Assembly (NCBI RefSeq): GCF_028453695.1
Contig: NC_135780.1
Location: forward strand, 11,839,172 to 11,903,171
DNA from: Augochlora pura
Taxonomy: Eukaryota > Arthropoda > Insecta > Hymenoptera > Halictidae
Length of the DNA stretch: 64,000 nt
Direction: 5' to 3'
This document shows positions 25,137-37,576 of this stretch, one piece after another. Both the position numbers and the translations under genes were made by a program. The notes beneath the pieces are model-generated. The model had not been told where the DNA came from, did not search any database, and saw only the letters and a program-made list of their open reading frames with translations. The first letter of the stretch is position 1. Every line of letters begins with the position of its first letter.

Positions 25137-28100
25137 GTGCTTCGGTTAAGGAAATCGGGAACAGAATAAATAACAACGTCACCAATCGATTAGAGGAAAC
25201 ACGGAATTTCCTGCGCTTACGAAACCGATCGCCGCGCGACGTTAATTGTCAACAATTACTTTTTTTTTTTTCCTCGACGTTTCAATGTCTTTCCCAATTT
25301 GAAATTCCTGTCGATGGATCAACAGCTGCGAACCGTCGATCGTGATCACGGCGGCGATGTTTAAGATGGCGGAAGGCGATCGATCGGACCGTTATCGTTT
25401 CGTTGTTAATTCACAGGTCAGATACACCGGTTTCCGGGACAGGCCGATCGAGGAACGTCGCGGACGCTTCCAAAATGGCTGCCGTGAGGGCCACACCGAG
25501 ATCGCGTTCGCGGCGACCGGCACCAATCTCCATCTACTTTTTGGCAACGCGTCCGGGAATTACGGTGTCGACGCCGGCGATTGCGACTTCGAGAAAGACT
25601 GCGGCAAGGTAGGTGGATTATTTAAAAATTTCTATCGCGAATAACTCGCGAGAGTTTATGGTGCTTTATAGCAGTTTTTGGTATACTGCTTGAAACTGTG
25701 CCGAACCATCTGTTGATCCGTGAAAACGTCCGATGTTTTAAATGAATTCGAGGAGAACAGTCGATTGATATAGTGTATCAGTGTACAGCAGACATTGTGC
25801 AGTTATAATAAAATTTAACGATCGTGTACCATTTTTATACCGCTTCTCGGAGTCCCAGAAATATTCTTTAGATAATAAACGATCCGTTAGCAAAATGCAC
25901 CTTCTGCATTCGAAGTAACAGTTTAGATTGGTCTTCGTTTATTCTGTTTTAATTTTAAGCGACTTTATTTCATGGAAGTATTGTTCTTTTTGTATTTGTT
26001 CGTTGGTGGATCTCGTATCTTTTCGATTATTATCTTGTCGGAGCCTTCGAAATAATTCGTCATTCGTGTCTCCATTTTTTGGATTTATTAAGCAGCTACA
26101 GATTTTAATTTTACTTTTTTTATTTTCGATCGGAGAGAGATTTCATTATTTCGTATTTAATTGTAATAGTTAAAGCGGCTCGTTTTTGCTCCCATTGTGA
26201 TAGTGTATTATGATTCGTACGAAATTGCTCTGATTAGGGTCAGAACAATTAGGCTCTTCATCAGTCAAGGTTATGTCAAGCGGGTCGAATATTGTCTATG
26301 TGAATAAGGTTTTTGAATATCGTTGGTGAACGTTTGAATAATAGAATATTCAAATAATAAAATATTCGATTAATAAAATATTCAAATAATAGAATATTCA
26401 AATAATAGAATATTCAAATAATAAAATATTCAAATAATAAAATATTCAAATAATGGAATATTCAAATAATAAAATATTCGATTAATAGAATATTCGATTA
26501 ATAAAATATTCAAATAATAGAATATTCAAATAATAAAATATTCAAATAATAAAATATTCAAATAATAGAATATTCAAAGAATAGAATTTGATGCACGCGA
26601 TTAAAAATAACTGTATTAAAAATATAATTTGAGCAAGACATTCACGGGTAAATAATGACGAATAATTCGAAGCCCCCATAAAGCTTCGACAAAGGACGAA
26701 GCAAATAGAATCGGCCGAGCCGAATGGTGGCCGGCTTTGAAAGCCGTGTCGGTAGATAAGTAGCGGCGATTGTGATCCTAATTGACCGATTGCGGGCTGA
26801 CAAATGGCAGTGATCGTTAAACAGGCCCCGTCCCGTGGCTCTGTCTACGCGTTCCTTGTCCTTGGCATCGTATGTCCCGGGACGTCGGGTCACCCCCGCG
26901 GACAATTTAGTATCAGTTTCTACGCGGCGGACAATAGTGTCACCGTGTCAGCGTTCTCGGCGGAACGGGAGACGCATCCGGCCCCAAAATTTTGTCGGTC
27001 CCCGGGGGTCCGACCGCCACGGCCGCAGAGATCGTCGGGAAACTCGCCGGCTTCGAAGGAAGAGTCGCTCTGAAACGAAAAAACACCGTCGGCGATCAGC
27101 TGGTACAATTTAAATTTAAAAATAAACGAAGTCTTTAGGAATTCGTCGAGTCAAATTTAAAAATTCATTAAGTCAAATTTAAAAATTCATTAAGTCAAAT
27201 TTAAAAATTCATTAGGTCAAATTTAAAAATTCATCAAGTCAAATTTAAAAATTCATTAAGTCAAATTTAAAAATTCATTAAATCAAATTTAACAATCCAT
27301 TAAATCAAATTTAACACTTAAGTCAAATCTAATTCAATTTAAAAGAGGATACTGTTAGATAACAAAATATAAGACCGTGATTGTTAAAAATAAATAAATG
27401 GCCACGCGACGATAAAATATGGCGCGTCAGCGACGCTGGTGGAAAATTACGCTGCCAGAGGCTCTTTTTCGCCGTGTTTATGATCGTTTTTGGTAAGCGA
27501 TACTTCTGTTGGGTTCCTCTTGGTCGTGCTCGTCCAGAATTACCAGAAGGGTCCTTCCAGAGGAACATGATCTCTCGTACGCCGGCGCCGTCGGAGGGGC
27601 GACGCCATCGCGATCGATAGGTGCGTCGCGAATCCGCCATTTTCTAGCTGCTACGCGTGCAGAATTTATCGTTCGACGTTCCGACAATTAACCATTTACC
27701 TACGAACAGTTTTCTATAATAATTCGGTGGAAATCGAACGTTGATAGGTTCTTTAAAAAATCGGATAAAGTTCTCGAATCACTTGTTTCCTTTTTTTATT
27801 AAGTGACAATCTTTACTGAAATTGTTATTTAAAAGAAATCGAGATTCTTTCAAGTAGAGCTAATTCATTCTCAGTTTTAATCATTATAATGATTGAATAT
27901 ACTCGATGTTTATAAAATTTAAATTATTGTAAATTAATAAGTTTGGAACTTGGCAAAGTGACTCGAGTGCTGTTAGAAGTCGTCCCTTTAATTTGAAAAT
28001 TAATTTGCTATAAATTTAGGTATTAGAAATTTACTTATTATGAATTTACTTATTATTTAAAATTAAAATTTACTTATTAAGAATTTACTTATTATATATT

Positions 28101-31100
28101 TACTTACTGTAAATTTACTGATTATGAATTTATTCGCTATAAATTTACTCATTACGAAGTTATTTATTATAAATTTATTTGGAACAAATCTTTTTATACT
28201 AACTGTATTTATTATACAATTTCCGGAAAATCGTTCGATCAAGTCGATCGGAATCCTCCGCAGCGAAGAGCGATCCGCGACGCAATTGTCACCGAACCCG
28301 AGCAGCACCCCGAGCATCACGACCCCGTTACAAGTCATCGAAGCCAATTAGCGCTTTCCCAAATCCGTCAAACGGGCCGGTGCCAGATGCCGAAGGCTCT
28401 TCGCCGGTCATATAATGGCTCATAAATCTCGACCCGGCCCTTCCTTCCTTTCGGGTCCGAGAAATCCTTCGGGCAGGATCTCGAGACGCTTTCGGGGTCC
28501 GGCAACAATCCGCAACTGTTCCCTGAACGAAGCGACAGAGTTCCAAGATCCGTTCCGCCGGCGTTTAGGCGTCACTTAAAGAACAATCTGTTCGATTTCT
28601 CGGGCTACCAGTATTCTTGTCACGGTTACGATCTCTCTGCTGCTCGATTTTCACGCTTTCTCGGCTCTCCGGTTATCCAATCTCTCGGAGGCCTTTATTC
28701 AACGTTGATTCTATGATCGAACGAAAGTCGATCGTGCTTGCCAGTATAACGTCGCTATAAGTCACTATAATGGCGGGGCTCTGGATCTGATTGGATCCAG
28801 GATACAAATATCGTGTAACACTATAGCAAACGCTGTACTAAATGTTTTATTATATCTATAAAAACGAGAAGGTTCGATTTATTTTTACTTTGTACAGTTT
28901 ATATAATAGCAGTTGCTTTGATTATGTAATTCATGGAGCGGTTAGCCGTGCCAGTGTTTTTTATTTCTATAAACGTGCCAAGAGAAACTTGTGTAAGAGA
29001 AATACCTTGCACAATAATTTCAATAAGTCTTATTAAATTACAAATCACAGGTCTATATAATTATTAAAATCGTGTCTTAACCTCAACAATTTTGTTAAAC
29101 ACATCAACGGGTCCTAATTTACCCAGCATTCGTCAGACAACAATTAACAGAGCTTGCAGCATATTAAAATCCCCTAGACGCAATGAAGTCACATATATTG
29201 TTACAATAAAACAAGTCTCCTATTCTACTATTATAAAATAAATTTATATGGGTTCATAGGGCTGTTATGAATATTTATAAAATAATATAGCCTCTGTGAA
29301 AGATCGAAGGCAAATTAAGAAGGCTCGCAGACCGCTCCGATTGTGTCAGGATCGTCGTTTCTGGATCTGGCACGATATCGCGGGCCTCGTCGAGCGGTTC
29401 TCGCTAACGACTCATTATTTCCCGGCTCCGTCAGAGGAGACGATACGGAGGGAGGGCACGGGAGCCGGGTTGTTTACACGGCGACCCGCGGCTACCGTTT
29501 TGTTTTAACCGACAATGAGAAGCGGAGGGAACAGAGACGTAATAAAGAGCGACGCGCGGCAGCACGTGTCCGCCGGCCATTGTCTAACGGGCCTGTTCCC
29601 CGCGGAGAGGAAGTAATTAAGGGAGAGAGATCTCGCGATCGAGATAAAGCCCGATAAAGACCGGCGAAACGAAAGGGGTGCGCTCACCGAGCCTGGATGC
29701 TCGCCGCGCGGTAGATCTTATCGAGAGCCTTGCCTCGTTCACGCTCGCTTTGCCCTTTTCCAAGCCGATCGAGATTTCTATTGATCTTCGATCCACGCCG
29801 ATAGAAATTTCTCTCCAGCTTCGATCCACGCCGATAGAGATTTCTCTCGATCTTCGATCCACGCCGATCGAGATTTCTCTAGATCTTCGATCCACGGATC
29901 GAGAGGCGTTTTAAGGCGATCGAGGGGTGTTGAGATTTCTCTCGATCTTCGATCCACGGATCGAGATTTCTCTCGATCTTCGATCCACGCCGATCGAGAT
30001 TTCTCTCGATCTTCGATCCATGGATCGAGATTTCTATTGATCTTCGATCCACGCCGATCGAGATTTCTCTCGATCCTCGATCCACGCCGATCGAGATTTC
30101 TCTCGATCCTCGATCCACGCCGATAGAGATTTCTCTCGATCTTCGATCCACGGATCGAGATTTCTATTGATCTTCGATCCACGGATCCAGATTTCTCTCG
30201 ATCTTCGATCCACGCCGATCGAGATTTCTCTCGATTCACGGATCGAGATTTCTCTCGATCTTCGATCCACGCCGATCGAGATTTCTCTCGATCTTCGATC
30301 CACGGATCGAGATTTCTATTGATCTTCGATCCACGGATCCAGATTTCTCTCGATCTTCGATCCACGCCGATAGAGATTTCTCTCGATCTTCAATCCACGG
30401 ATCGAGATTTCTCTCGATCTTCGATCTTCGATCCACGCCGATAGAGATTTCTGTCGATCTTCGATCCACGCCGATAGAGATTTCTATTGATCTTCGATCC
30501 ACGCCGATCGAGATTTCTCTCGATCTTCGATCCATGGATCGAGATTTCTATTGATCTTCGATCCACGCCGATCGAGATTTCTCTCGATCCTCGATCCACG
30601 CCGATAGAGATTTCTCTCGATCTTCGATCCACGGATCGAGAGGCGTTTTAAGGCGATCGAGAGGTGTTCTAGGCACGATCGGAACACGAAGAACGTAGCA
30701 CCCGTTTCGAAGAGAGCGATAAATAAAATCCGGACGGTTCCTCCAATATTCGAATGTTAATAACATTAGGCCGGCCACGTTTCGGAGCGTAAATTTTCGT
30801 TGACTCGAGTGATTTACAACCCCGGTCCAGGACTCTCTCTCTCTCCTTCTCTCTCTCTTGGTAGTCCTTTCGGGGCCGGAGCACTTCTTTCTCCTAGAAA
30901 TCGTCCTGGTTCCTCGAACCTTCCTAACCCTTCCAATCGTAAAATCCGCTGGCAAAAAGTTCTAAAAAGGCGGACGCTTCCAACCCTGGCCGGCGAAACG
31001 GCGAGAGCCAGCTTCCTGTATAAATAGGGTTGCCGTCTATAAAATCGCGAGCCCGGGACAAAGGGCTCTTCGACGCACCGGACGCTTCGCGATACTTTTT

Positions 31101-31553
31101 CGAATTAGGTATGATATTGTGAGAAACGGTTTTGGTAAATTGTGTATAGCTAGCAAGGTCCAGAGATCGATTTATTTAATATTTAATATTAGTGTATAAG
31201 TGAGTGAAATTTAAAAGCTGAATTTTATTTTGGCAGATTTTTCTGAAGTATTTAGCTGTTAACCCTTTATATTCGATGTTAGGTCAGTGTGAAATCCTAT
31301 TTTATTTTCAAGCTATTTTATTATCGAAAAATACTGATCTACAATACTTTTAATCTGATGCTGCTTTAATTATTCTGAAAAATGACCCAGCAATTTTTAT
31401 AGTCTCCCTTTGACTGCAAAGGGTTAAGATATCATAAATTACTGTTCCTTGTTAATATTGACAGACTCTCAATTTTTATCACCACTTCCGTATAAGCTAT
31501 ATTACAGCTGGCGAAAGGAAGGGTTGTCGATTTAGAAAATTCGCGAACGGTAG

Positions 31554-31596
<43 letters not shown>

Positions 31597-34500
31597 GAAA
31601 TCCGGTCGAGCGGAAGACAAAAGGAGGTTCCGCTGACCATGTGCGTTGTCCTGCCGGTTGATCCTCTCCGACAGGATCGCCGTTTGACGAATGTTCCGAG
31701 CATTGTGCTGGTCGTTAGTGGACCCGAGCGCAAAAAGGCGCAGCGCGGCCCGGCTACGCCTACCGAAAAACAAAGGAGCCTACGCAATAGCCGGTCCCGT
31801 TTGTTCTACCACGGGGACGACCGTGTTTTTTCTCCTCTCTCTTTCTCTCCCTTTTGCTCTCTCTCGTTTCCACCCTTTTCCGATTTTTCACCCCTTTCGT
31901 TCCAGCAGGCACGAACGTCACGTCTCTGTCGGTTTCCATTGCAGCCGCCGCGAAAAACATGCAAATGTTCCGCGCGAAAGGGTTGAGGAGACACGCGTGT
32001 TACAGTTTAAATATCGCCGGGGCTATTATGCCGGGGCGATAATGGGTCACGCCCCGTCGCCGCGCAAACAGAAAAGGTGTGAAATGGATTCGGATACGTT
32101 GTTGTTCTATTCCTCTTAGCGCGCGTGAGAACGCGGGGCTAGCGACGCAACGATACACGTTTCTCTCCGTCTCTTTAATTTCTTACTCCTCCTTTTTTTC
32201 CATTTCTTTCTCGCTGTTTTTTCTTTTCACGCGCAAGTCCGTTTCGCGCAAGCATTCCGTTGATGACGCGGAGGGGTGCGCGACACCCCTTGTCTCTCGC
32301 CCTTTTAACGAGATTAATTTGTTTGCCCGCTTTTTCTACGGCCGCTCCGAACCCGGCTGAAACTGTCGTCCGAGCGTCGATCAGGCGTCAACCCTTTCCA
32401 CTCGAAGCTAGTTTAATCCTACATGCGAAATAGTTCTATCGATTTAGTTTGGATTATTTAGTTCAGATTTACTTTCTTGTATTATTTATATGATGGTCAG
32501 TTTTAATTTTAGTCCTCGTTGGATTTGGTATTTAAATTAATGTAAGTGAATTTGACGATATTTAATGGTCTTTATTATTATTACTTACAAGAACTTATTA
32601 TTATTAATAGTATTTCTTGTATTATTTATATGATGGTCAGTTTTAATTTTAGTCCTCGATGGATTTGGTATTTAAATTAATGTAAGTGAATTTGACAATA
32701 TTTAATGGTCTTTATTATTACTATTATTATTACTTACAAGAACTTATTATTATTAATATTATTAATCAATTATTACCTCCATATAATTATTTTGGACCGT
32801 ACATAGCAGTGTTTGATGCAATCCCATTATCATCCTTCAATTATAAAGGGTTAAGCCTTTATATTTTCGTAGAGTCAATAGTTCAATAATTAAAAATAAT
32901 AGACTAGCTTTATGTATAAACAAATTGTACGTTCGGAATTGTCAAAGCGTTCTCAAAGGATTAAGACAGTAGTTTTTCGAGCAGCTACGAATTCTCGGCG
33001 AACGCGAGAGCGAAATTCTGCTACGAGCATGAAATGCAAATGAATACGTGGATCGTACGTGTCCTCCGAGCTGCGCGGTACTTCCCCATTACGTGTCGTG
33101 TCGCGCAATCCACACGAATCGTCCGGCGATCTCACCGCGTCGGATATACGTGTGTCAAAATCTATTCCGATGACATCAGCTCCTCGAAAAAGCAACGCCG
33201 ATTGAGCACTGTTTCGATTCGTTATAATTGCACCCTTATTCTCTAGATCACCCTTTACCTTCCCTAGATCTTCACCCTTTGATTGAAAATCGTTCGAATA
33301 ATTTTCTTATTTCTAGAGAAATTTCCTTTAATTATTTCTTAGCTTGAAACCCCAAAAAAGGATAATTAGGGAAGAGTAGGTATGATTCCCTTGTAATTTA
33401 TTTTTATAATAGTTAATAATCAGCGACTCCGAAGACGAGTCACTAGGCTCGAACAATCGCATCTGCTCCTCCCATATATCGCTCATTGTACAAGGTTATG
33501 GCAAACCCTTCGCGTTCTACTATTTTCCGAAGAATTTTCGGGGCGCGTGAAAAATCATCGAATAATTGGACGGGTTCCCCCCGGTCGTAGAAGGCGGCGA
33601 AACGATTCGATTATCGTAGTCGCCGAAAGTTCCAGTCACCCGCGGCTCGATTATGATTCGACAAAGAGCCGGCACGCTGCGCGACGGCATTGTTAGGCCG
33701 TGTCAACAACCCAGCTGTAACTTTCGTGCGGGAGCAAAAAAAAAACGCTGAAAAGACCGAGAGAGAGAGAGAGAGAGGTTTCTCCTAACGATGATTTTTC
33801 CGTGAGCGTTTTCTGTTCGAAAGCGTTTTCGGTTTTTCCCTGTTCGTAATTCGACGACGAAGCAGCGTGAACGACGAGTAAACGCTGCTATCGTTTTTTC
33901 CCCCCCTACCTTTCGATACGAACGTCTTCGCAGCTTCGTGTTTCGCCTGTTAACGTCGACTGCCGAATAGGAGCGCTTAAAAAGCGGGCTGTGTACTTCG
34001 AAGTTACGGTAACCATAGTTTTATTAAAGCGATCGCTTAGCTCGATGCTGATGAATAGTCATCAAATTGATTTTGTAATAAGTCTATGAATAGTATTACA
34101 AATAATACTAATCTATGAATAGTATTCGATGATTTTAACACTTTGCGCTCGAGTGGCAAATCTACGACGCTGTTAAAATTGTTGTAACACGATCCAAAAT
34201 GATTTTTAATAGATATCGTCAGAGCTTCGATTTAAAAATTAATTTAAATTAAATTTTAAAGCTCAGAATAAAATGGAAACACTGGAAGCCAGAAAAATTA
34301 TTTTGGATTTGCAGTTGATGTGGCTTCGAGTGCAAGGGGTTATGTCTGAATGAAATTCTGTCGTTGCAAAGATTAGAAGGGAAAGATAGAAGAGTAATTA
34401 TTGACGTTATAATTGCTAGTAATATATTCAGATTGTCCAGTAATTATCCAATTCTTTTCCTTGTTGCATTCGCAAAATATCTAAGCAGCAGTCACGCTTT

Positions 34501-37500
34501 ATTTTGCTCCGTGAACTGTTTAAATAGGACTGTATAAATATATAAAAAATAAAATAGCCTAAAATAAAATGGATTAAAATAAAATGGATTAAAATAAAAT
34601 AGACAAAAATAAAATAAACAAAAATAAAATAGACTAAAATAAAATAGACTAAAATAAAATAGACAAAAATGAAATAGACAAAAATGAAATAGACAAAAAT
34701 AAAATAGACAAAAATAAAATACACCAAAATAAAGTAGACTAAAATAAAATATAAAACATGAAGGAATATAAAAATATTTGAAGAGTTACTCATGCCAACT
34801 CCACGCAGGAAAAAGTCGCGATCTCACTCGAGAGCATATAGACCAGCTGTTTTAAAACAGTGAACGCGGGTCGAGCGACAAAGATGCGGTAACATTACGC
34901 AAGATGCGTCGTTGAACGTCGAAGAATGGGTCTCGGGGAGAAAGGAGAAATGAGGTCCAGTTCCCCGAATCCCGGAACTGTTATTACTCGGCACGACGAC
35001 GGACGTATTAATTTCTCCGCGAGCGAATTATAGCGTTCGGTTTACCGTGACTTCGGAAGACGACGCTCTTGGAAACGGTCAGAAAAGGTTCTCGACTTCT
35101 CCCGACGGGTTTTCCAGGGGGGGATAGACTCCACGGGTCCCGTAACAGTTTCGGAGCGGAAATGGGGCCATTTGCCAGAAAATAAAATAACCCTGTTCGG
35201 ACCGGGACGAGCTAATTGCCATGTTTCGACTGTTTTCGAGTGCCGACGGCGGATCGTCCCCTTTCCGTTCTTTCTCGTTTCGCGTGAATTCCACGCTGTC
35301 CTAGCCGTCGTAAAACCACTCGGTTTTGCCTCCCCCCCTCCTGTCGAATGTTTCCCCAGCTTGAACGAATTTTTTCTAGAAATTTTTACGAATCTTTTTT
35401 GTTTGTTCAACACTTAACGGGCGCGCAGCCTTTAACCCCTTGCGCCACGACTCCTTTTACACTTATTCGTCCTAATATTCTCTTTAATAGGACCAGATAA
35501 TTTTTGTTTTTTTTACTGTCTTTATGCACTTTTGTTTCTAGATTTTAACGACCAACAAATTCAATTCGATTTATAAGAAATTAATGATATTCGTATTTGA
35601 CATTTTTATTGCATGACATTTTTATCTGACTTGTTATTATAGCGCAAGGGGTTAATATACAGGGTGATCCAAACAGCTCGCGATTCCCGAATAATTTTTA
35701 AATTACCCATCCGATTGAAAACTGTTGAATACAACAGTCGCAGAGTTTCAAGGGAGTGGTAATTCTACTTTAACCCTAAGTTTACGGAGTAATAAAAGCA
35801 GCCGTTTTATATTTGTTTACAAAAGTAACGATCTATTCTAATAGTTAATGCAATCGATAACCAAATAAATATAAATAATTATAGTAAACATAATCGACAA
35901 ATAAGCAATAAACGTATCATTGAAATCGGAATAATAGCACGTTAACGAATCAGTGACCCGTCATTTTGACGGATTCCGTAAATCTAGTGTTAATAAAAAT
36001 TATTAGACCACGGTGATATCGGCTCGGAAACGAATAAGGGAACACCGTTACCGTCGGCGCGTGACCGGTCGAGGGTTAAAAGATTTTCGAGGATCGATTT
36101 TCCAAATTGCGTCTCGCAATTTCATCTTTCTTCGAAGCTTGTACCGTCCAATCTGCGTAATCGTTCTCTGGAAATAAGAAACTCCTTGCAACAGTAGGGG
36201 TGGGGAGGGGAGGGAGGCTCCGGGAACATGATTGAAACCTGAAGACGGGTTTGCGAGCCTTAATGGACCCCTCCCACGACGCGCGGGGCCCCGTGGTACA
36301 AGCCCGTTCTCTTGCTCGCTCGAAATTACTCGCTTGGCGATTCCGTTTCGCGCTCCCCTCCTGCCCTTCGCCCTCTCAAAACATTCGGCGTCGCGATTGA
36401 ATCCCTCGAAATCGATTCCGGCACTCTATTTTTCATCAAAGCTCGCGCTATGATGAAATAACTCGCGTCTATGTTCTGTGATTTTTGTTGCAAATGCGTT
36501 AAAATTGCAATTGGTATTTGAGATTGGTATTACACATTCGCGGTGTACGTCGCAATTTGGCATGAGTTACTTTATGATATGAGACTGAAAGGATTTCTTA
36601 GAAAGTATTTTTACTAATTCATAATTTTCCTTATATTCCATTAATTTGTATCTGCACACTGTGAAAATAAACTAACTTAAAATAAATAACTTAAAATAAA
36701 CTTCCCTGGATTATAGCGAAGTTTACTGAACTAATAATAATTTATATTATTACCAGAACTAATATTAACTTCTTCTAATAATTTGAAAGCGTACATCTCT
36801 TTGCTTCTTCTTAATTTCAAGACTAAAGTGCTTTATCAAAATAGGTCCTAAAAAGAAAATTCGCATTTAATATTGTTACGGCGGTTGATCATGCGGAGTC
36901 GCCGTAACGAAGAAATACTTCATAGTGAACAACCCCTAAGGAAATAGAAGAAGTTCGGGGTTGTCACGGAGTCGTTGAATCGACAGTCAGTCGAGAGACT
37001 CTCTCGAGCTGTCAAAGCGAGAGGACGTAATAATAATAGATCCTGATATAGTTAATGTGTTACAAGTTGTTGTTAATTGTAAATAAAATAAAGATTACAA
37101 AGGATGCCGCGACGGACGTCGAAAACGCGCAACAATATTTTACCGCCTTAAATCTTTATGATTCGTCGAACGCGTTGCTAACCCGGGCCCTGTCGTTCCT
37201 GTTACAGGTGCACCTGAGGGCGCAGATGATCCTGAACGGCGTGTGCGTGCTCTGGCGCGGCTGGATCGACCTGGAGAGGCTCGACGGCGTCGGCTGCCTG
37301 GAATTCGACGAGAAGCGGGCCGCGGAGGAGAACGCGATCCTCCGTGACCAGGTCGAGAGCTACAGCCAACGGCAACGGGAGATAGACGAGAAGCAGAGAG
37401 CCTACAGAAGCGGGGCGCCCCATCTGAACCACCATCACCACCATCACCATCACCACCACGGGCACCACGGTCACCACGTGACCGCCGGGGCCGGGACCGG

Positions 37501-37576
37501 GGCGACCGGCGGCATCGAGCCGCATCTGACCCATCGACAGGACCCCGAGATGGAAGTCAGACTGAGAGCTTACTGA
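24617..37576 (+). CDS. Bgb: Core-binding factor beta homologue (Brother / Big brother)
   Basis: Non-DNA-binding partner that stabilises Runt/RUNX transcription factors on DNA. Three coding exons, 24617-24808, 25417-25608 and 37208-37576, all phase 0, give 250 aa. The ATG at 24617 follows a purine-rich CAAG. The CBF-beta fold is complete: RVVPEQKGKFETDELFRRLS, then YTGFRDRPIEERRGRFQNGC, IAFAATGTNL, and in the last exon MILNGVCVLWRGWIDLERLD with GCLEFDEKRA. The loop before the second splice is diverged (NYGVDAGDCDFEKDCGK). After the domain the tail has ten consecutive histidines, GHHGHH and a Gly/Thr stretch, absent from vertebrate CBFB (about 182 aa). Fly Bro and Bgb are both close relatives, and I cannot say which is orthologous. 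Intron 2 is about 11.6 kb. Confidence 0.95.
25090..25137. repeat. (TTA)n microsatellite
   Basis: About 16 uninterrupted trinucleotide copies in intron 1 of the CBF-beta gene. Confidence 0.95.
26333..26588. repeat. AATATTCAAATAATA tandem array
   Basis: About 17 copies of a 15-bp unit with a CAAA/CGAT variant that recurs in blocks. Confidence 0.9.
27150..27328. repeat. TCAAATTTAAAAATTCATTAAG tandem array
   Basis: About eight copies of a 22-bp unit, degenerating toward the right end. Confidence 0.9.
28002..28190. repeat. AATTTACTTATTATG degenerate array
   Basis: Irregular 14-15-bp AT-rich units; spacing varies, so this is an old or slippage-prone array. Confidence 0.6.
29763..30660. repeat. 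30/33-bp minisatellite with higher-order structure
   Basis: About 28 units of GATCTTCGATCCACG plus CCGATCGAGATTTCTCTC (33 bp) or a shorter form lacking the CC. Variant units occur in a repeated order, and an odd unit with GAGAGGCGTTTTAAGGCGAT appears near 29900 and near 30640. All minus-strand frames are open because unit length is a multiple of three; this is not evidence of coding. Confidence 0.95.
31259..31427. mobile_element. TTAA-type MITE, piggyBac-like (short)
   Basis: TTAACCCTTTATATTCGA on the left and TGCAAAGGGTTAA on the right, 169 bp, no ORF. Confidence 0.55.
31555..31592. repeat. (GA)n microsatellite
   Basis: About 18 dinucleotide copies. Confidence 0.95.
32388..32854. mobile_element. 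TTAA-type MITE with internal tandem duplication
   Basis: Left end TCAACCCTTTCCACTCGAAG, right end ATAAAGGGTTAA. The interior carries a 140-bp direct duplication (32473-32612 and 32613-32753) that is nearly identical, making it the largest member here. Confidence 0.55.
34135..34343. mobile_element. TTAA-type MITE, piggyBac-like
   Basis: TTAACACTTTGCGCTCGAGT on the left and TCGAGTGCAAGGGGTTAT on the right. The interior AATGGAAACACTGGAAGCC is shared with the elements at 50363 and 50647. Confidence 0.65.
34545..34750. repeat. AAAATAAAATAGACT tandem array
   Basis: About 13 copies of a 15-bp unit. Confidence 0.9.
35431..35656. mobile_element. TTAA-type MITE, piggyBac-like
   Basis: Ends TTAACCCCTTGCGC and GCGCAAGGGGTTAA are perfectly inverted over 14 bases. 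The right arm, reversed, matches 19211 and 20534 (AATAACAAGTCAGA). Confidence 0.75.
35770..35993. mobile_element. TTAA-flanked inverted-end element, second family
   Basis: Left TTAACCCTAAGTTTACGGAG and right, reversed, TTAACACTAGATTTACGGAA. The end sequence differs from the CCCTTTGCACTC family, but the TTAA target is the same. Confidence 0.55.
36874..37134. mobile_element. Solo LTR (Ty3/gypsy-like)
   Basis: 261 bp beginning TGTTACGGCG and ending GCGCAACA, so bounded by TG...CA with TGTT/AACA inverted ends. It is flanked by a 4-bp duplication ATAT (36870-36873 and 37135-37138). An AATAAAATAAA near 37084 could be its poly(A) signal. No internal retrotransposon sequence adjoins it. It lies 73 bp before the last CBF-beta exon. 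Confidence 0.6.

Larger units (their letters stand above)
25609..37207 (+). other. Intron 2 of the CBF-beta gene
   Basis: No embedded gene is supported on either strand. It contains at least seven tandem arrays, five TTAA-type elements, a solo LTR and microsatellites. Most long open frames inside it are repeat translations. Confidence 0.75.

Noticed and set aside
29778..30955. Several minus-strand frames of 70-195 codons reading DRRSREISIG
   Set aside because: Translation of the 30/33-bp minisatellite; unit lengths divisible by three keep every frame open.
35657..35765. TACAGGGTGATCCAAAC, resembling a mariner-type end
   Set aside because: No matching inverted partner was found within a few hundred bases.
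37055..37207. Frame continuous with CBF-beta exon 3 that could be an alternative coding start
   Set aside because: It lies mostly in the solo LTR and lacks CBF-beta residues; kept only as a possible chimeric transcript in findings.
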